The position numbers were made by a program, and so were the translations under genes. 10,610 nt of DNA, from assembly GCA_020724685.1 (NCBI GenBank), contig DYGP01000018.1, forward strand, positions 1-10,610, read 5' to 3'. The notes beneath the pieces are model-generated. The model did no database searches. It saw only the letters and a program-made list of their open reading frames with translations, and was not told where the DNA came from. How positions within the stretch are numbered: position 1 is the stretch's first letter; each line of letters begins with the position of its first letter. The DNA comes from Candidatus Paceibacter sp. Lineage in GTDB: Bacteria; Patescibacteriota; Minisyncoccia; UBA6257; GWB1-50-10. This document shows positions 4,951 through 10,610 of the stretch, piece after piece.

Positions 4951-6840
4951 TTATTTGTCTTCCTTAGAAGATTCATCCGTTTTTGCGGATTCGTCTTCCG
5001 GAGACGTCTTTTTATCCGCACCTTCATCACCAACTGGTTTTTTGAAGAGATCGGATTTGTGCTTCAGAATCTCGGCACCAATGAGAGCATCAACGATGCT
5101 TCCGCTGCCGCCCGAAGCGCCCTGGATGAGAATATCCGGAACAATCTTCATTCCGTTCTTCGAGAGGTGTTCGGCAACCTGAACGATTGCGAACTGTTCC
5201 TGACCCATCGCGTCGGTCTTTTTCTTAATGACGCCTGCTTCAGCACTACCAACCTCATCGATGTTTTTGGCTTTTGCCGAACCGACTGTGGTTAATACAT
5301 ATGCTTCACCGTCAGCAGTAATCTTTGCTGATTCTCTGTCTCCTTTCGCGGTTTCGACTTTTGCTTCGGCCTTCTGTGTCGCGATATCCTTGTCATATCG
5401 CGCAGCGGTCAATTGCTCTTCTTTTGTGGCCGCAGTCTGGGCTTTGACGAAGTCTTGACGCTTCTCTTCCGACGCTTTCTGCATGAGATACATCTCTTGC
5501 TGCTGTTCCGCAATCTTTCTGTCGGCGAGGATTTTCATGAGTTCTTCCGGAGGATTAATGTCTCCGATAAGCGTGTCGACACACTCGATATCGTACTGTT
5601 TTAGTATTTTTTCGATGTGCTGTCTTGCCTCCGCCTGACGTTCAGCTCTTCCGTCAACAAAAGTAAGAGCTTCTGAGGTCTGGGCGCTATTACGGAAATA
5701 GTTCCCTATCGTAGGTTCGAGAACCTGCGAAACAAGATTTTCCACGGTTCCGAAACGCGCAATGACTTTCGGAGCGGCTTTATCGGAAATGTTTATGACC
5801 TGAGAAACTTCCAAGTCAAACGTGAAGCCGTCTTTCGATCTTACCTTTATGGTGCTGAGTTTCTCATCCAGACCGTGAGATTCTGTTATCTCATTTTTCC
5901 AGTTGAGAACGATGTTCGTGGTCGGCACCATAAGCACATCTTGAAGCCGCGGATTTATCGGATAGAGACCGGGATCAAGTGTTTTTTCCCAGATACCCTT
6001 CTGACCCTCTCTTACGATATTTCCGTGCTTGAATCCTTCTCCGGAAACGTCCTCGCCGGGTTCGCCGATGAACGAGTTTACGACACCGACATATCCGACT
6101 TCGACGCGGATCATGCTTTTCTTCTGTACGTCAGCGAATTTCGGGTTGATGTAATACTTACCAGGCAAGAGTACTTCTTCCTGGAGTCCCCTGAAGCCGC
6201 CTTTCTCCAAAAACTCATTCGCGTCCTGGAAGGTTTTGTGACCTTCAAGCATTTTTCCAGCAATGCTCTTTGGGGGCAGTTGAACACCATCAAGCGTCGT
6301 TACAAGACCTATTTCGTTCGAGGCTATTTCAAGCGCGGGAACGATATTTACCTTGAAAAGGAAGGTGTTGATACGGTACTGACCGTTGGTGAGAAAGTTT
6401 CTCTGCCATCCTTTCTGTCCGCCGCTATCCAAAAACGCCTTGGCATCCTGGAACGAATCGCATTCTACGACATTCGTTGCAAGAATCGCGCCTTGCGGTA
6501 GCTTTGCACCGTCAATTGATTCGATGATACCGATGTGATCTTTCGGCACTTCGGTGATGTTGACCTTCTTTACGTCATACATCCACCACCATTTGAAGAA
6601 GTGAAGTCCCGGTCCGAGCATTTCCGCCCATATGCCGGCTTCGCCGTTTCTTGCTATGATCTGTCCTTCGGGAAGTCGGGATTTTTTCCCAATACCCCAT
6701 TTTTTTACCACAACACCATTTTGGCTGTCTTTGATGATGACCCAACCAAGTATGGTTTTTGCGGAAAGAAAAAACAGAACGACGGCGAGAAGTACCCACC
6801 ACTGAGAAAGTAATACGTCGAAAAATGACGAATTTTCCAT
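4951..6840 (-). CDS. Membrane-anchored SPFH (band 7/flotillin-like) protein with four N-terminal repeats
   Basis: A 629-residue protein. Residues 13-35 are a membrane anchor. Four degenerate repeats follow at about 41-90, 102-164, 176-238 and 250-302. Each opens with a GVV/GII/GLV strand and ends in a turn of the type LxPGxYxINPxxxDV; repeats 2 and 3 also share FQDAxxFLxxGG. An SPFH domain spans about 305-440 (STIKVRSKDGFTFDLEVSQV, then TFVDGRAERQAEARQHIEKI and IGDINPPEELM). An Ala/Glu/Lys-rich coiled coil follows (about 440-515), then a variable domain and a charged tail. SPFH proteins form membrane-bound ring or cage assemblies. The ATG at 6840 has AAGGAG 6 bases upstream; the frame is open 14 more codons, without a ribosome site. 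By eye its codon use is more A/T-rich and less CTC/CGC-heavy than its neighbours', which could mean transfer. Confidence 0.88.
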   Translation of the reverse strand: MENSSFFDVLLSQWWVLLAVVLFFLSAKTILGWVIIKDSQNGVVVKKWGIGKKSRLPEGQIIARNGEAGIWAEMLGPGLHFFKWWWMYDVKKVNITEVPKDHIGIIESIDGAKLPQGAILATNVVECDSFQDAKAFLDSGGQKGWQRNFLTNGQYRINTFLFKVNIVPALEIASNEIGLVTTLDGVQLPPKSIAGKMLEGHKTFQDANEFLEKGGFRGLQEEVLLPGKYYINPKFADVQKKSMIRVEVGYVGVVNSFIGEPGEDVSGEGFKHGNIVREGQKGIWEKTLDPGLYPINPRLQDVLMVPTTNIVLNWKNEITESHGLDEKLSTIKVRSKDGFTFDLEVSQVINISDKAAPKVIARFGTVENLVSQVLEPTIGNYFRNSAQTSEALTFVDGRAERQAEARQHIEKILKQYDIECVDTLIGDINPPEELMKILADRKIAEQQQEMYLMQKASEEKRQDFVKAQTAATKEEQLTAARYDKDIATQKAEAKVETAKGDRESAKITADGEAYVLTTVGSAKAKNIDEVGSAEAGVIKKKTDAMGQEQFAIVQVAEHLSKNGMKIVPDILIQGASGGSGSIVDALIGAEILKHKSDLFKKPVGDEGADKKTSPEDESAKTDESSKEDK

Positions 6841-6869
6841 TTGTTGCTCCTTTTTGAAGTTATAAGATT

Positions 6870-6895
6870 CAGCAGTTTTCACACGAAAACCGCTG
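6870..6895 (-). promoter_or_regulatory. Hairpin in the leader of the SPFH gene
   Basis: On the minus strand CAGCGGTTTTC and GAAAACTGCTG pair over 11 positions with a GTGT loop. The one non-Watson-Crick pair is G-U in this direction but A-C in the other, so the minus-strand RNA is the better folded one. The hairpin follows an A-run and ends 19 bases before the AAGGAG site. It may stabilise the message or tune translation; no ligand-binding motif is recognisable. On the plus strand the stem is followed by eight Ts and looks like a terminator, but no plus gene ends here. Confidence 0.5.
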
Positions 6896-6923
6896 TTTTT
6901 TTTATTAAGAAATACTGGGCAAT

Positions 6924-6952
6924 ATGTTACACCTAAATTGACAATTTGTCAA
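6924..6952 (-). promoter_or_regulatory. Predicted promoter for the SPFH gene
   Basis: On the minus strand a consensus TTGACA (6952-6947) is 17 bases from TAACAT (6929-6924). Transcription would start near 6917 and give a leader of about 77 bases with a hairpin and a good ribosome site. The -35 begins 8 bases beyond the stop of the upstream glycosylase gene, so the SPFH gene can be expressed on its own. Confidence 0.6.
6938..6952. promoter_or_regulatory. 15-base palindrome over the -35 box (operator candidate)
   Basis: TTGACAATTTGTCAA is a perfect inverted repeat (7-base arms, one central base). One arm is the -35 box of the SPFH promoter, so a dimeric regulator bound here would block or reposition RNA polymerase. 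Chance is possible because the region is A/T-rich and the -35 consensus supplies half of it. No regulator gene is nearby. Confidence 0.4.
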
Positions 6953-6959
6953 TAGTGTC

Positions 6960-7541
6960 CTAAAGCATCGTGAATCGCCATTTCCGGCGGGACCAATACG
7001 GACCCGCATATCCCACGCCTACGCGGGAAGAGGCCCTTATCCGAAGGGAAGAAACGCTCCTTCCCCGCTCGATCCAAAGCCCCGTCTTTGGAGATGTCTC
7101 TTTGCCGTTAAAAGCCTTCCCCACCCCGAGATATTTCGTCAATTTCGCCGGACCGTTGAGAATCGTTCCGTCTTCCAGAATAACGGCGCGAATGAGCACC
7201 GCCGAAGGAAGCGCGTCCGCGCCGGTAACAAGGTTGAGCATCCAATGCATGCCGTAGGTGAAATAGACATACCACCGCCCCGCCGGGCCGAACATCGGCG
7301 CATTCCGGGGAGTCTTCCCGCGCGACGCGTGAGACGCCCGATCCCGGAGACCGTGATACGTTTCCGTCTCTGCGATGCGGCACCTGATCACTTTTTTCCC
7401 TTTCCGTCGCACAAGCGTCGCGCCGAGAATCGCTTTCGCGACCGCAACCGCGTCGCGGGAAAAAAATTCCTCTCCCTGAACGCGGGAGGTCTTGCTCTTT
7501 TTCCCCTCCTTCCCTTTTTTCCTCTCGTTTCCTTCTTTCAT
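6960..7541 (-). CDS. 3-methyladenine DNA glycosylase (AAG/MPG family)
   Basis: Monofunctional DNA glycosylase that removes alkylated purines (3-methyladenine, hypoxanthine) to start base excision repair. From the ATG at 7541 it has 193 residues. The active-site region reads RIAETETYHG with Glu60 and Tyr62, matching Glu125 and Tyr127 of human AAG, and His71 in RASHASRGKTPRNAPMFGP matches His136. Then come WYVYFTYGMHWMLNLV (90-105) and AVLIRAVILEDG, NGPAKLTKYLGV and the C-terminal KWRFTML, all typical. The first 20 or so residues are unusually Lys/Gly-rich and may help DNA binding. The start is chosen for AGGAG just upstream; ATGs at 7586 and 7673 are in frame, but the latter lies within the preceding gene. 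The 53-base gap to that gene suggests co-transcription. Confidence 0.9.
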   Translation of the reverse strand: MKEGNERKKGKEGKKSKTSRVQGEEFFSRDAVAVAKAILGATLVRRKGKKVIRCRIAETETYHGLRDRASHASRGKTPRNAPMFGPAGRWYVYFTYGMHWMLNLVTGADALPSAVLIRAVILEDGTILNGPAKLTKYLGVGKAFNGKETSPKTGLWIERGRSVSSLRIRASSRVGVGYAGPYWSRRKWRFTML

Positions 7542-7594
7542 ATTCTCCTGTTTTCTTCCCGGAGAAGTATTGGCAAGGGCGGGCATGCGGATCC

Positions 7595-7996
7595 CTAAAG
7601 CAAACTTCTCACCTCGTCCAAAATCTCGCGGGGAACGGGATTTCGTTCGGGACTTTTTCCCGGATATCGCCATGCGGTGATGATGCGGAATTTCTTTCCT
7701 CCCCTCCCCAGAATCTCCTTAAGGTTCTGCTCCATCTTATTTTTGAGATTTGAGTTTTGGGTTTTGGGTTTCGCTTGTGCCCGCACAAGCGAGTACATTA
7801 CCCAGATCTCCTGATATTTCGTCGTCCCCGCAGACTGCATCACCGCAACCGTATTTTCGGCAACCCCTTCCTCCGTCCGTGCGGGAAAACGGATGATCCT
7901 TTTTATCCTTCCCTCGGAAATGCCGTAGTACTGCATCTTCATCCACGCATGGCTCGTCCACTCATATTTCGAATCATTCTTCGGCTGCTTTTGCAT
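7595..7996 (-). CDS. Small DUF4258-like protein
   Basis: A 133-residue protein. Residues 12-40 (EWTSHAWMKMQYYGISEGRI and on) resemble DUF4258 (form SxHaxxRMxxRgIs...), a compact fold often compared with RelE/HigB-type toxins. The later FRIITAWRYPG (103-113) would be the final strand. No toxin-like catalytic set is obvious and no antitoxin gene is adjacent, so a toxin role is not supported. Residues 72-92, between the two halves, are low-complexity (QAKPKTQNSNLKNK) and are encoded by a hairpin plus four 7-base repeats, which looks like an insertion that kept the frame. The start at 7996 is the first ATG after the upstream 72-base inverted-repeat segment; no ribosome site is seen. The glycosylase gene follows after 53 bases. 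The family assignment is tentative, the gene itself likely. Confidence 0.65.
   Translation of the reverse strand: MQKQPKNDSKYEWTSHAWMKMQYYGISEGRIKRIIRFPARTEEGVAENTVAVMQSAGTTKYQEIWVMYSLVRAQAKPKTQNSNLKNKMEQNLKEILGRGGKKFRIITAWRYPGKSPERNPVPREILDEVRSLL
7744..7771. repeat. Four tandem 7-base repeats inside the DUF4258-like gene
   Basis: On the plus strand the units are TGAGATT, TGAGTTT, TGGGTTT, TGGGTTT. In the gene's direction this is AAACCCA twice, then AAACTCA and AATCTCA. The array encodes residues 76-85. Such A-rich heptamer arrays are usually intergenic. The array directly abuts a hairpin at 7771-7792. Confidence 0.85.
7771..7792. repeat. 9-bp inverted repeat next to the heptamer array
   Basis: TCGCTTGTG (7771-7779) and CACAAGCGA (7784-7792) pair perfectly around CCCG. 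The hairpin is coding (residues 69-76 of the DUF4258-like protein) and shares its first base with the heptamer array. Confidence 0.8.
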
Positions 7997-8012
7997 AAAA
8001 CATCTATTCCAT

Positions 8013-8084
8013 TTACAAATTTGTCCGAGAGAAAGTAAGACTTGGGCGTCGCCCCGGAGACACTTGAGCGAGGAAAATTTGTAA
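8013..8084. repeat. 72-base segment bounded by 10-base inverted repeats
   Basis: TTACAAATTT (8013-8022) and AAATTTGTAA (8075-8084) are perfect inverted repeats that fill most of the gap between the PEBP gene and the DUF4258-like gene. In the minus-strand RNA three more pairs (UCC with GGA) extend the stem past one bulged C, and GGGCGACGCCC makes a small inner hairpin. It could be a short palindromic element or a structured RNA in the leader of the downstream gene, whose ATG is 17 bases further on. Confidence 0.5.
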
Positions 8085-8088
8085 TTCT

Positions 8089-8544
8089 CTACCTCCCGAA
8101 CATTCCGACGAGCGCAGTCTCCTCGAGAATGTGGCCCTCCATCGCCTCTACGAGACGTTCCTTCGGGGAATCGGAAGAAAGATCGAGGATCGCGTCGAGG
8201 GCGTAGAGCTTGAAGACATAGCGGTGCGGCGCGTTTCCGGGGGGCGGACACGGTCCGCCGTAACGATTCGATCCCCAACTGTTCAGCCCCACGACCGCGT
8301 TGTGGGGAACGGTGTCTTCGGCAACGTATTGCGTTCCCGGTTCGATGTTCCACATGATCCAATGATCCCACGTCCGTCCTCCGGTCGCGTCCGGATCATC
8401 CATGATAAGCGCAAGGCTCTTTGTTCCCTGCGGAACGTTCCGTATCTCCAAGAACGGATTCACATTTTCCCCCTCGCATGTGTATTTTGCGGGAATCGTT
8501 TCCCCCTCCTTGAACGCCGAGCTCTTGATGACGATGTTGCTCAT
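8089..8544 (-). CDS. PEBP / YbhB-YbcL family (Raf kinase inhibitor-like) protein
   Basis: Phosphatidylethanolamine-binding-protein family member of 151 residues; bacterial members are soluble and their role is poorly known. The fold's conserved ligand-pocket motifs are present: SSAFKEGETIPAKYTCEGEN near the N-terminus, DDPDA, WDHWIMWNI, and GGPCPPPGNAPHRYVFKLYA. No signal peptide is seen, so it is probably cytoplasmic. Two starts compete. ATG 8544 gives the usual N-terminus and sits exactly where a leaderless message would begin, given TATACT 6 bases upstream. ATG 8562 would add six residues and has GGAG 6 bases before it, but that site would lie upstream of the predicted transcription start. 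I list the shorter form. The gene is divergent from dnaX. Confidence 0.9.
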   Translation of the reverse strand: MSNIVIKSSAFKEGETIPAKYTCEGENVNPFLEIRNVPQGTKSLALIMDDPDATGGRTWDHWIMWNIEPGTQYVAEDTVPHNAVVGLNSWGSNRYGGPCPPPGNAPHRYVFKLYALDAILDLSSDSPKERLVEAMEGHILEETALVGMFGR

Positions 8545-8550
8545 ACAGGA

Positions 8551-8579
8551 AGTATAAGGCATAAAGCGCTCCGTGATAA
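8551..8579 (-). promoter_or_regulatory. Predicted promoter for the PEBP gene, placed for leaderless transcription
   Basis: On the minus strand TTATCA (8579-8574) is 17 bases from TATACT (8556-8551, 5 of 6). Six bases separate the -10 from the ATG at 8544, so the message could start at the A of that ATG. The competing ribosome site for ATG 8562 lies within this promoter; the two readings exclude each other. Confidence 0.4.
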
Positions 8580-8604
8580 GCGCCGCCCGAAAAGTTTTTG
8601 CGGG

Positions 8605-8632
8605 TTGTGAGTTGTCCGCCGTTGGTTATAAT
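8605..8632 (+). promoter_or_regulatory. Predicted promoter for dnaX, placed for leaderless transcription
   Basis: A consensus TATAAT at 8627-8632 is preceded after 16 bases by TTGTGA (8605-8610, 4 of 6). The -10 ends 6 bases before the dnaX ATG at 8639, which puts the expected transcription start on the start codon. The only SD-like motif, GAGG at 8634-8637, is 1 base from the ATG and too close to work. Confidence 0.6.
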
Positions 8633-8638
8633 TGAGGT

Positions 8639-9745
8639 ATGTCGCTCGCCATATACCGCAAATACCGCCCGCTCTCTTTTTCCGACCTTCTCGGCCAGGA
8701 TACGATCGTGAAGATTCTCCGCGAAGCGGCGCGGCAGGACCGGCTCGCGCATGCCTACCTCTTTTCGGGACCGCGCGGGACGGGAAAAACGACGACCGCG
8801 CGCCTCATCGCGAAAATTGCAAACTGCGAAAAACGGAACGCGGATAAGAAGTTCAGGGAAAAGGGAGAGCCGTGCAACGAATGCGCCGCATGCACCGCCA
8901 TTGATCAGGGACGGAGCCTTGACGTCGTCGAAATCGATGCGGCGTCAAACCGCGGGATCGACGAAATCCGCGATCTCAAGGAGAGCGTTCGCCTCTCCCC
9001 CACGGAATCCAGATACAAAGTATTCATCATCGACGAAGCGCACATGCTCACGAAGGACGCCTGGAACGCGCTTCTCAAAACGCTCGAAGAGCCGCCGCAC
9101 TATGTCATCATGATCCTCGCGACGACGGAAACGGAAAAGGTTCCCGCAACCATCGCATCACGCACCCAACAATTCCATTTCCGGCGCGTTTCCATCATGC
9201 AGATCTCGGACAAGCTTGCGCGCATTGCGAAAGAAGAGGGCATCACCATCGGGAAAGAAGCGCTTGATCTTATCGCCTCTTCGGGAGACGGAAGCTTCCG
9301 CGACGCGGAGTCGCTCCTTGACCAACTCGTCTCTTTCGGGAAAAAGACGGTTGCGCTCGAGGACGTCGAACAGACGATCGGAAAGATCGGATTTCACAAA
9401 CTCTCCGAGTTCGCGGGATTTTTGCTCGAAGGAAACATGGAAGCCGCACTCAAGGCGGTCTCCGAAATACAGGAAGGAGGATACAATATCGCGCACTTCA
9501 CGAAAGACCTTATCCAATATCTCCGCCGCGCCGCGGTGCTCTCCCACAGCCCCGACATGAAGGACGCGTTCAAGAAAGAACTCATGGAGGAACACCTGAA
9601 CATGCTTTCCGCGCACGCGGGAATCTTCAAAGAGAAGCATATCGAACTCCTGAAACGCCTCATCGAGGCGTACGGTCAGATGCGCTACAGCCAATTCCCG
9701 ATCATCCCCATCGAAGTGGCGATCATCGAGGGGGTGAAAGAGTAA
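8639..9745 (+). CDS. dnaX: DNA polymerase III subunit gamma (short form, no tau extension)
   Basis: AAA+ subunit of the clamp loader that opens and places the beta clamp on primed DNA. The 368 residues begin with the family signature YRKYRPLSFSDLLGQ (6-20), then Walker A GPRGTGKT at 44-51. The four-Cys zinc module is C63, C79, C82 and C85. Walker B with the DEAH-type ending is FIIDEAH at 129-135. The arginine-finger SRC motif reads SRT (174-176), with Thr for Cys and Arg175 kept. Sensor 2 is GDGSFRDAESLLDQ at 216-229. The collar domain (about 235-368) ends the protein; the tau domains that bind DnaB and alpha are absent, and no slippery AAAAAAG frameshift site is visible. Such short forms are usual in reduced genomes. 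The stop directly abuts the stop of the next, opposite gene. Confidence 0.93.
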   Translation: MSLAIYRKYRPLSFSDLLGQDTIVKILREAARQDRLAHAYLFSGPRGTGKTTTARLIAKIANCEKRNADKKFREKGEPCNECAACTAIDQGRSLDVVEIDAASNRGIDEIRDLKESVRLSPTESRYKVFIIDEAHMLTKDAWNALLKTLEEPPHYVIMILATTETEKVPATIASRTQQFHFRRVSIMQISDKLARIAKEEGITIGKEALDLIASSGDGSFRDAESLLDQLVSFGKKTVALEDVEQTIGKIGFHKLSEFAGFLLEGNMEAALKAVSEIQEGGYNIAHFTKDLIQYLRRAAVLSHSPDMKDAFKKELMEEHLNMLSAHAGIFKEKHIELLKRLIEAYGQMRYSQFPIIPIEVAIIEGVKE

Positions 9746-10051
9746 TTATCGGCCTCCTATTTCTTCCTCATCTTTTGGAAATCCCCACTGCCAGCGCGGC
9801 TTTTCTCCTTTTCGGTATCCAAAGAAAAACAAAACGGCGAACCCGACGAGCAACCCCAAAAGCGCGGCGCCGGGAGCGTCGTCCGTCTCCCCGATATAGA
9901 ACCCGAACGCGACGAAGGCGACGGCGCATGCCACAACCAGCCACCCCTGCCACTTTACGGGCATCCATCCCCAGCCGTAAAGCTTCCGCTTGAACCAGTA
10001 CCCTTCCGGATTGTCCCTGATATATTCGATGTATCTTTTGAAGATATCCAT
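9746..10051 (-). CDS. Small two-pass membrane protein of unknown function
   Basis: A 101-residue protein. The N-terminal third is amphipathic and rich in aromatics (IRDNPEGYWFKRKLYGWGWM at 11-30, then PVKWQGW). Two membrane helices follow at about 36-54 and 61-79, joined by a short acidic loop ETDDAPG. The C-terminus is charged and contains PRWQWGFPKDEEE. The start at 10051 is the first ATG of the frame; only a weak purine-rich stretch precedes it, so the start is moderately sure. Its stop (9748-9746) touches the dnaX stop (9743-9745) with no spacer and no hairpin, so the converging transcripts must overlap. The DNPEGYWFKRKLYGWGW-type segment is distinctive enough to suggest a conserved family, but I cannot name one. 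Confidence 0.75.
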   Translation of the reverse strand: MDIFKRYIEYIRDNPEGYWFKRKLYGWGWMPVKWQGWLVVACAVAFVAFGFYIGETDDAPGAALLGLLVGFAVLFFFGYRKGEKPRWQWGFPKDEEEIGGR

Positions 10052-10082
10052 GGATTATTTTCTTTCCCCGTCCCCACGAAGG

Positions 10083-10610
10083 CTATTCTCTCAGTTTCAG
10101 TTTGAAACTTTCGGCAATCTCGGAGATCGTCTCACGATATTCATCCCAGAGACTCTGCAAGGTGTTGAACGATATCACCCAGACGTCGTCGCCCGAACCT
10201 CCGACCGCAACCATCAGAATCTTGAAATCGGCGCCCTGCTGGACGAAATCCGCTTCAAACGCCCGGGCCGCTCTGCCGTTTATGACAAGGTCGCGCTCCC
10301 CAGCGAAAACAATTCCCGGAATCAACTGCCAAAGCTGATCTCTCACCGCTTCCGTGTATTCAGAAAGGGTTTTTTCCTGCGCCAGATCGTAGCTCACCGC
10401 GAAATAACTCCTGAAATTGATCTTCTCGGCCGCGGGGTCGTCGAGTTGCTCGTCGGCCTTGATCACCGTCGCCGAAGATCCGATTGCGGGGGCAGTGCTT
10501 CTCCATCCCGCAGGAACGATAATTTCGAAATTGTCGGTCACCAGCTTTCCTTCTGGTTGCCCGCGGTCACCCGCCGCATCAACGCTTCGAACTTCGGGGA
10601 CCTCGTGCCC
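10083..10610 (-). CDS. PsbP/DUF1795-like protein, C-terminal part (cut by window edge)
   Basis: The frame is open to the window edge, so the gene starts beyond 10610; 175 residues are visible. A GTG at 10541 could be read as a start, but the codons before it are open and plausible (a polar linker), so the protein is most likely longer, perhaps with a signal peptide or lipoprotein signal outside the window. The domain starts NFEIIVPAGWRS, the pattern of PsbP-like and DUF1795 proteins (form f.i..P.gW). It then has INFRSYFAVSYDLAQEKTLS, LVINGRAARAFEADFVQQG and DVWVISFNTLQSLWDEYRET, ending in a helix ISEIAESFKLK, all matching that fold. The function of such bacterial proteins is mostly unknown, with envelope roles proposed. 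It lies 31 bases upstream of the two-pass membrane protein gene on the same strand. Confidence 0.65.
   Translation of the reverse strand, partial: GHEVPEVRSVDAAGDRGQPEGKLVTDNFEIIVPAGWRSTAPAIGSSATVIKADEQLDDPAAEKINFRSYFAVSYDLAQEKTLSEYTEAVRDQLWQLIPGIVFAGERDLVINGRAARAFEADFVQQGADFKILMVAVGGSGDDVWVISFNTLQSLWDEYRETISEIAESFKLKLRE

Noticed and set aside
5875..6501. 208-codon plus-strand open frame antisense to the SPFH gene
   Set aside because: It mirrors the repeat region of the SPFH gene; no promoter or ribosome site is evident, and the sense frame is clearly coding.
6870..6903. Plus-strand rho-independent terminator (stem followed by eight Ts)
   Set aside because: No plus-strand gene ends nearby, and the stem has an A-C mismatch in that direction; a leader hairpin for the SPFH gene explains it better.
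7562..7610. Inverted repeat GAGAAGT / ACTTCTC around the glycosylase upstream gap
   Set aside because: Only 7 bases pair around a long, mostly unpaired middle, and there is no T-run; chance is likely.
7595..7996. Toxin of a toxin-antitoxin pair
   Set aside because: DUF4258 resemblance invites this idea, but there is no adjacent small antitoxin gene and no RelE-type catalytic set that I can recognise.
7997..8371. Open frame upstream of the DUF4258-like start that overlaps the PEBP gene on the same strand
   Set aside because: It reads as Arg/Pro/His-rich shadow sequence in another frame of the PEBP gene and through the 72-base inverted-repeat segment.

Overview
The window reads as a piece of a small bacterial chromosome, most likely a Patescibacteria/CPR (Parcubacteria-like) genome. 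This is an inference from short, tightly packed genes, a DnaX without tau-type C-terminal domains, several small membrane or orphan proteins, and the ychF / scpA-scpB / cell-wall gene order. No rRNA or other decisive marker is present. TGA and TAG both act as stops, so the standard bacterial code fits. There are no transposases, CRISPR arrays, tRNAs or phage genes.

Layout. From 1 to 3719 the minus strand carries, in transcription order, ychF (translation-associated ATPase), then scpA and scpB (condensin partners), a penicillin-binding-type D-Ala-D-Ala carboxypeptidase and the start of mraY (lipid I synthesis, cut by the window edge). scpB overlaps the carboxypeptidase by ATGA, and the carboxypeptidase lies 5 bases from mraY. 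A probable promoter sits in front of scpA. The block combines chromosome compaction with peptidoglycan synthesis. From 3857 to 4893 the plus strand carries a 65-residue zinc-ribbon-like protein overlapping a 52-residue single-pass membrane protein, a hairpin terminator merged with a new promoter, then a DUF218/YdcF-like gene ended by a strong bidirectional terminator.

From 4951 to 8562 the minus strand carries a PEBP (YbhB-like) protein, a small DUF4258-like protein, a 3-methyladenine DNA glycosylase and a large membrane-anchored SPFH protein. The SPFH gene has its own promoter, a 15-base palindrome over the -35 box, and a structured leader. dnaX is divergent from the PEBP gene (8639-9745, plus) and meets, tail to tail with no spacer, a small two-pass membrane protein. 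The window ends in a 5'-truncated PsbP/DUF1795-like gene.

Most of this is housekeeping. The items most worth a second look are: the SPFH protein, with four degenerate N-terminal repeats before the SPFH domain and a coiled coil (a vault-like order of domains) and a palindromic promoter; a near-perfect 34-base palindrome inside the ychF coding sequence; heptamer repeats plus a hairpin inside the DUF4258-like gene; a 72-base segment bounded by 10-base inverted repeats; and -10 boxes placed so that dnaX and the PEBP gene would be transcribed without leaders. I found no convincing undescribed multi-gene system.
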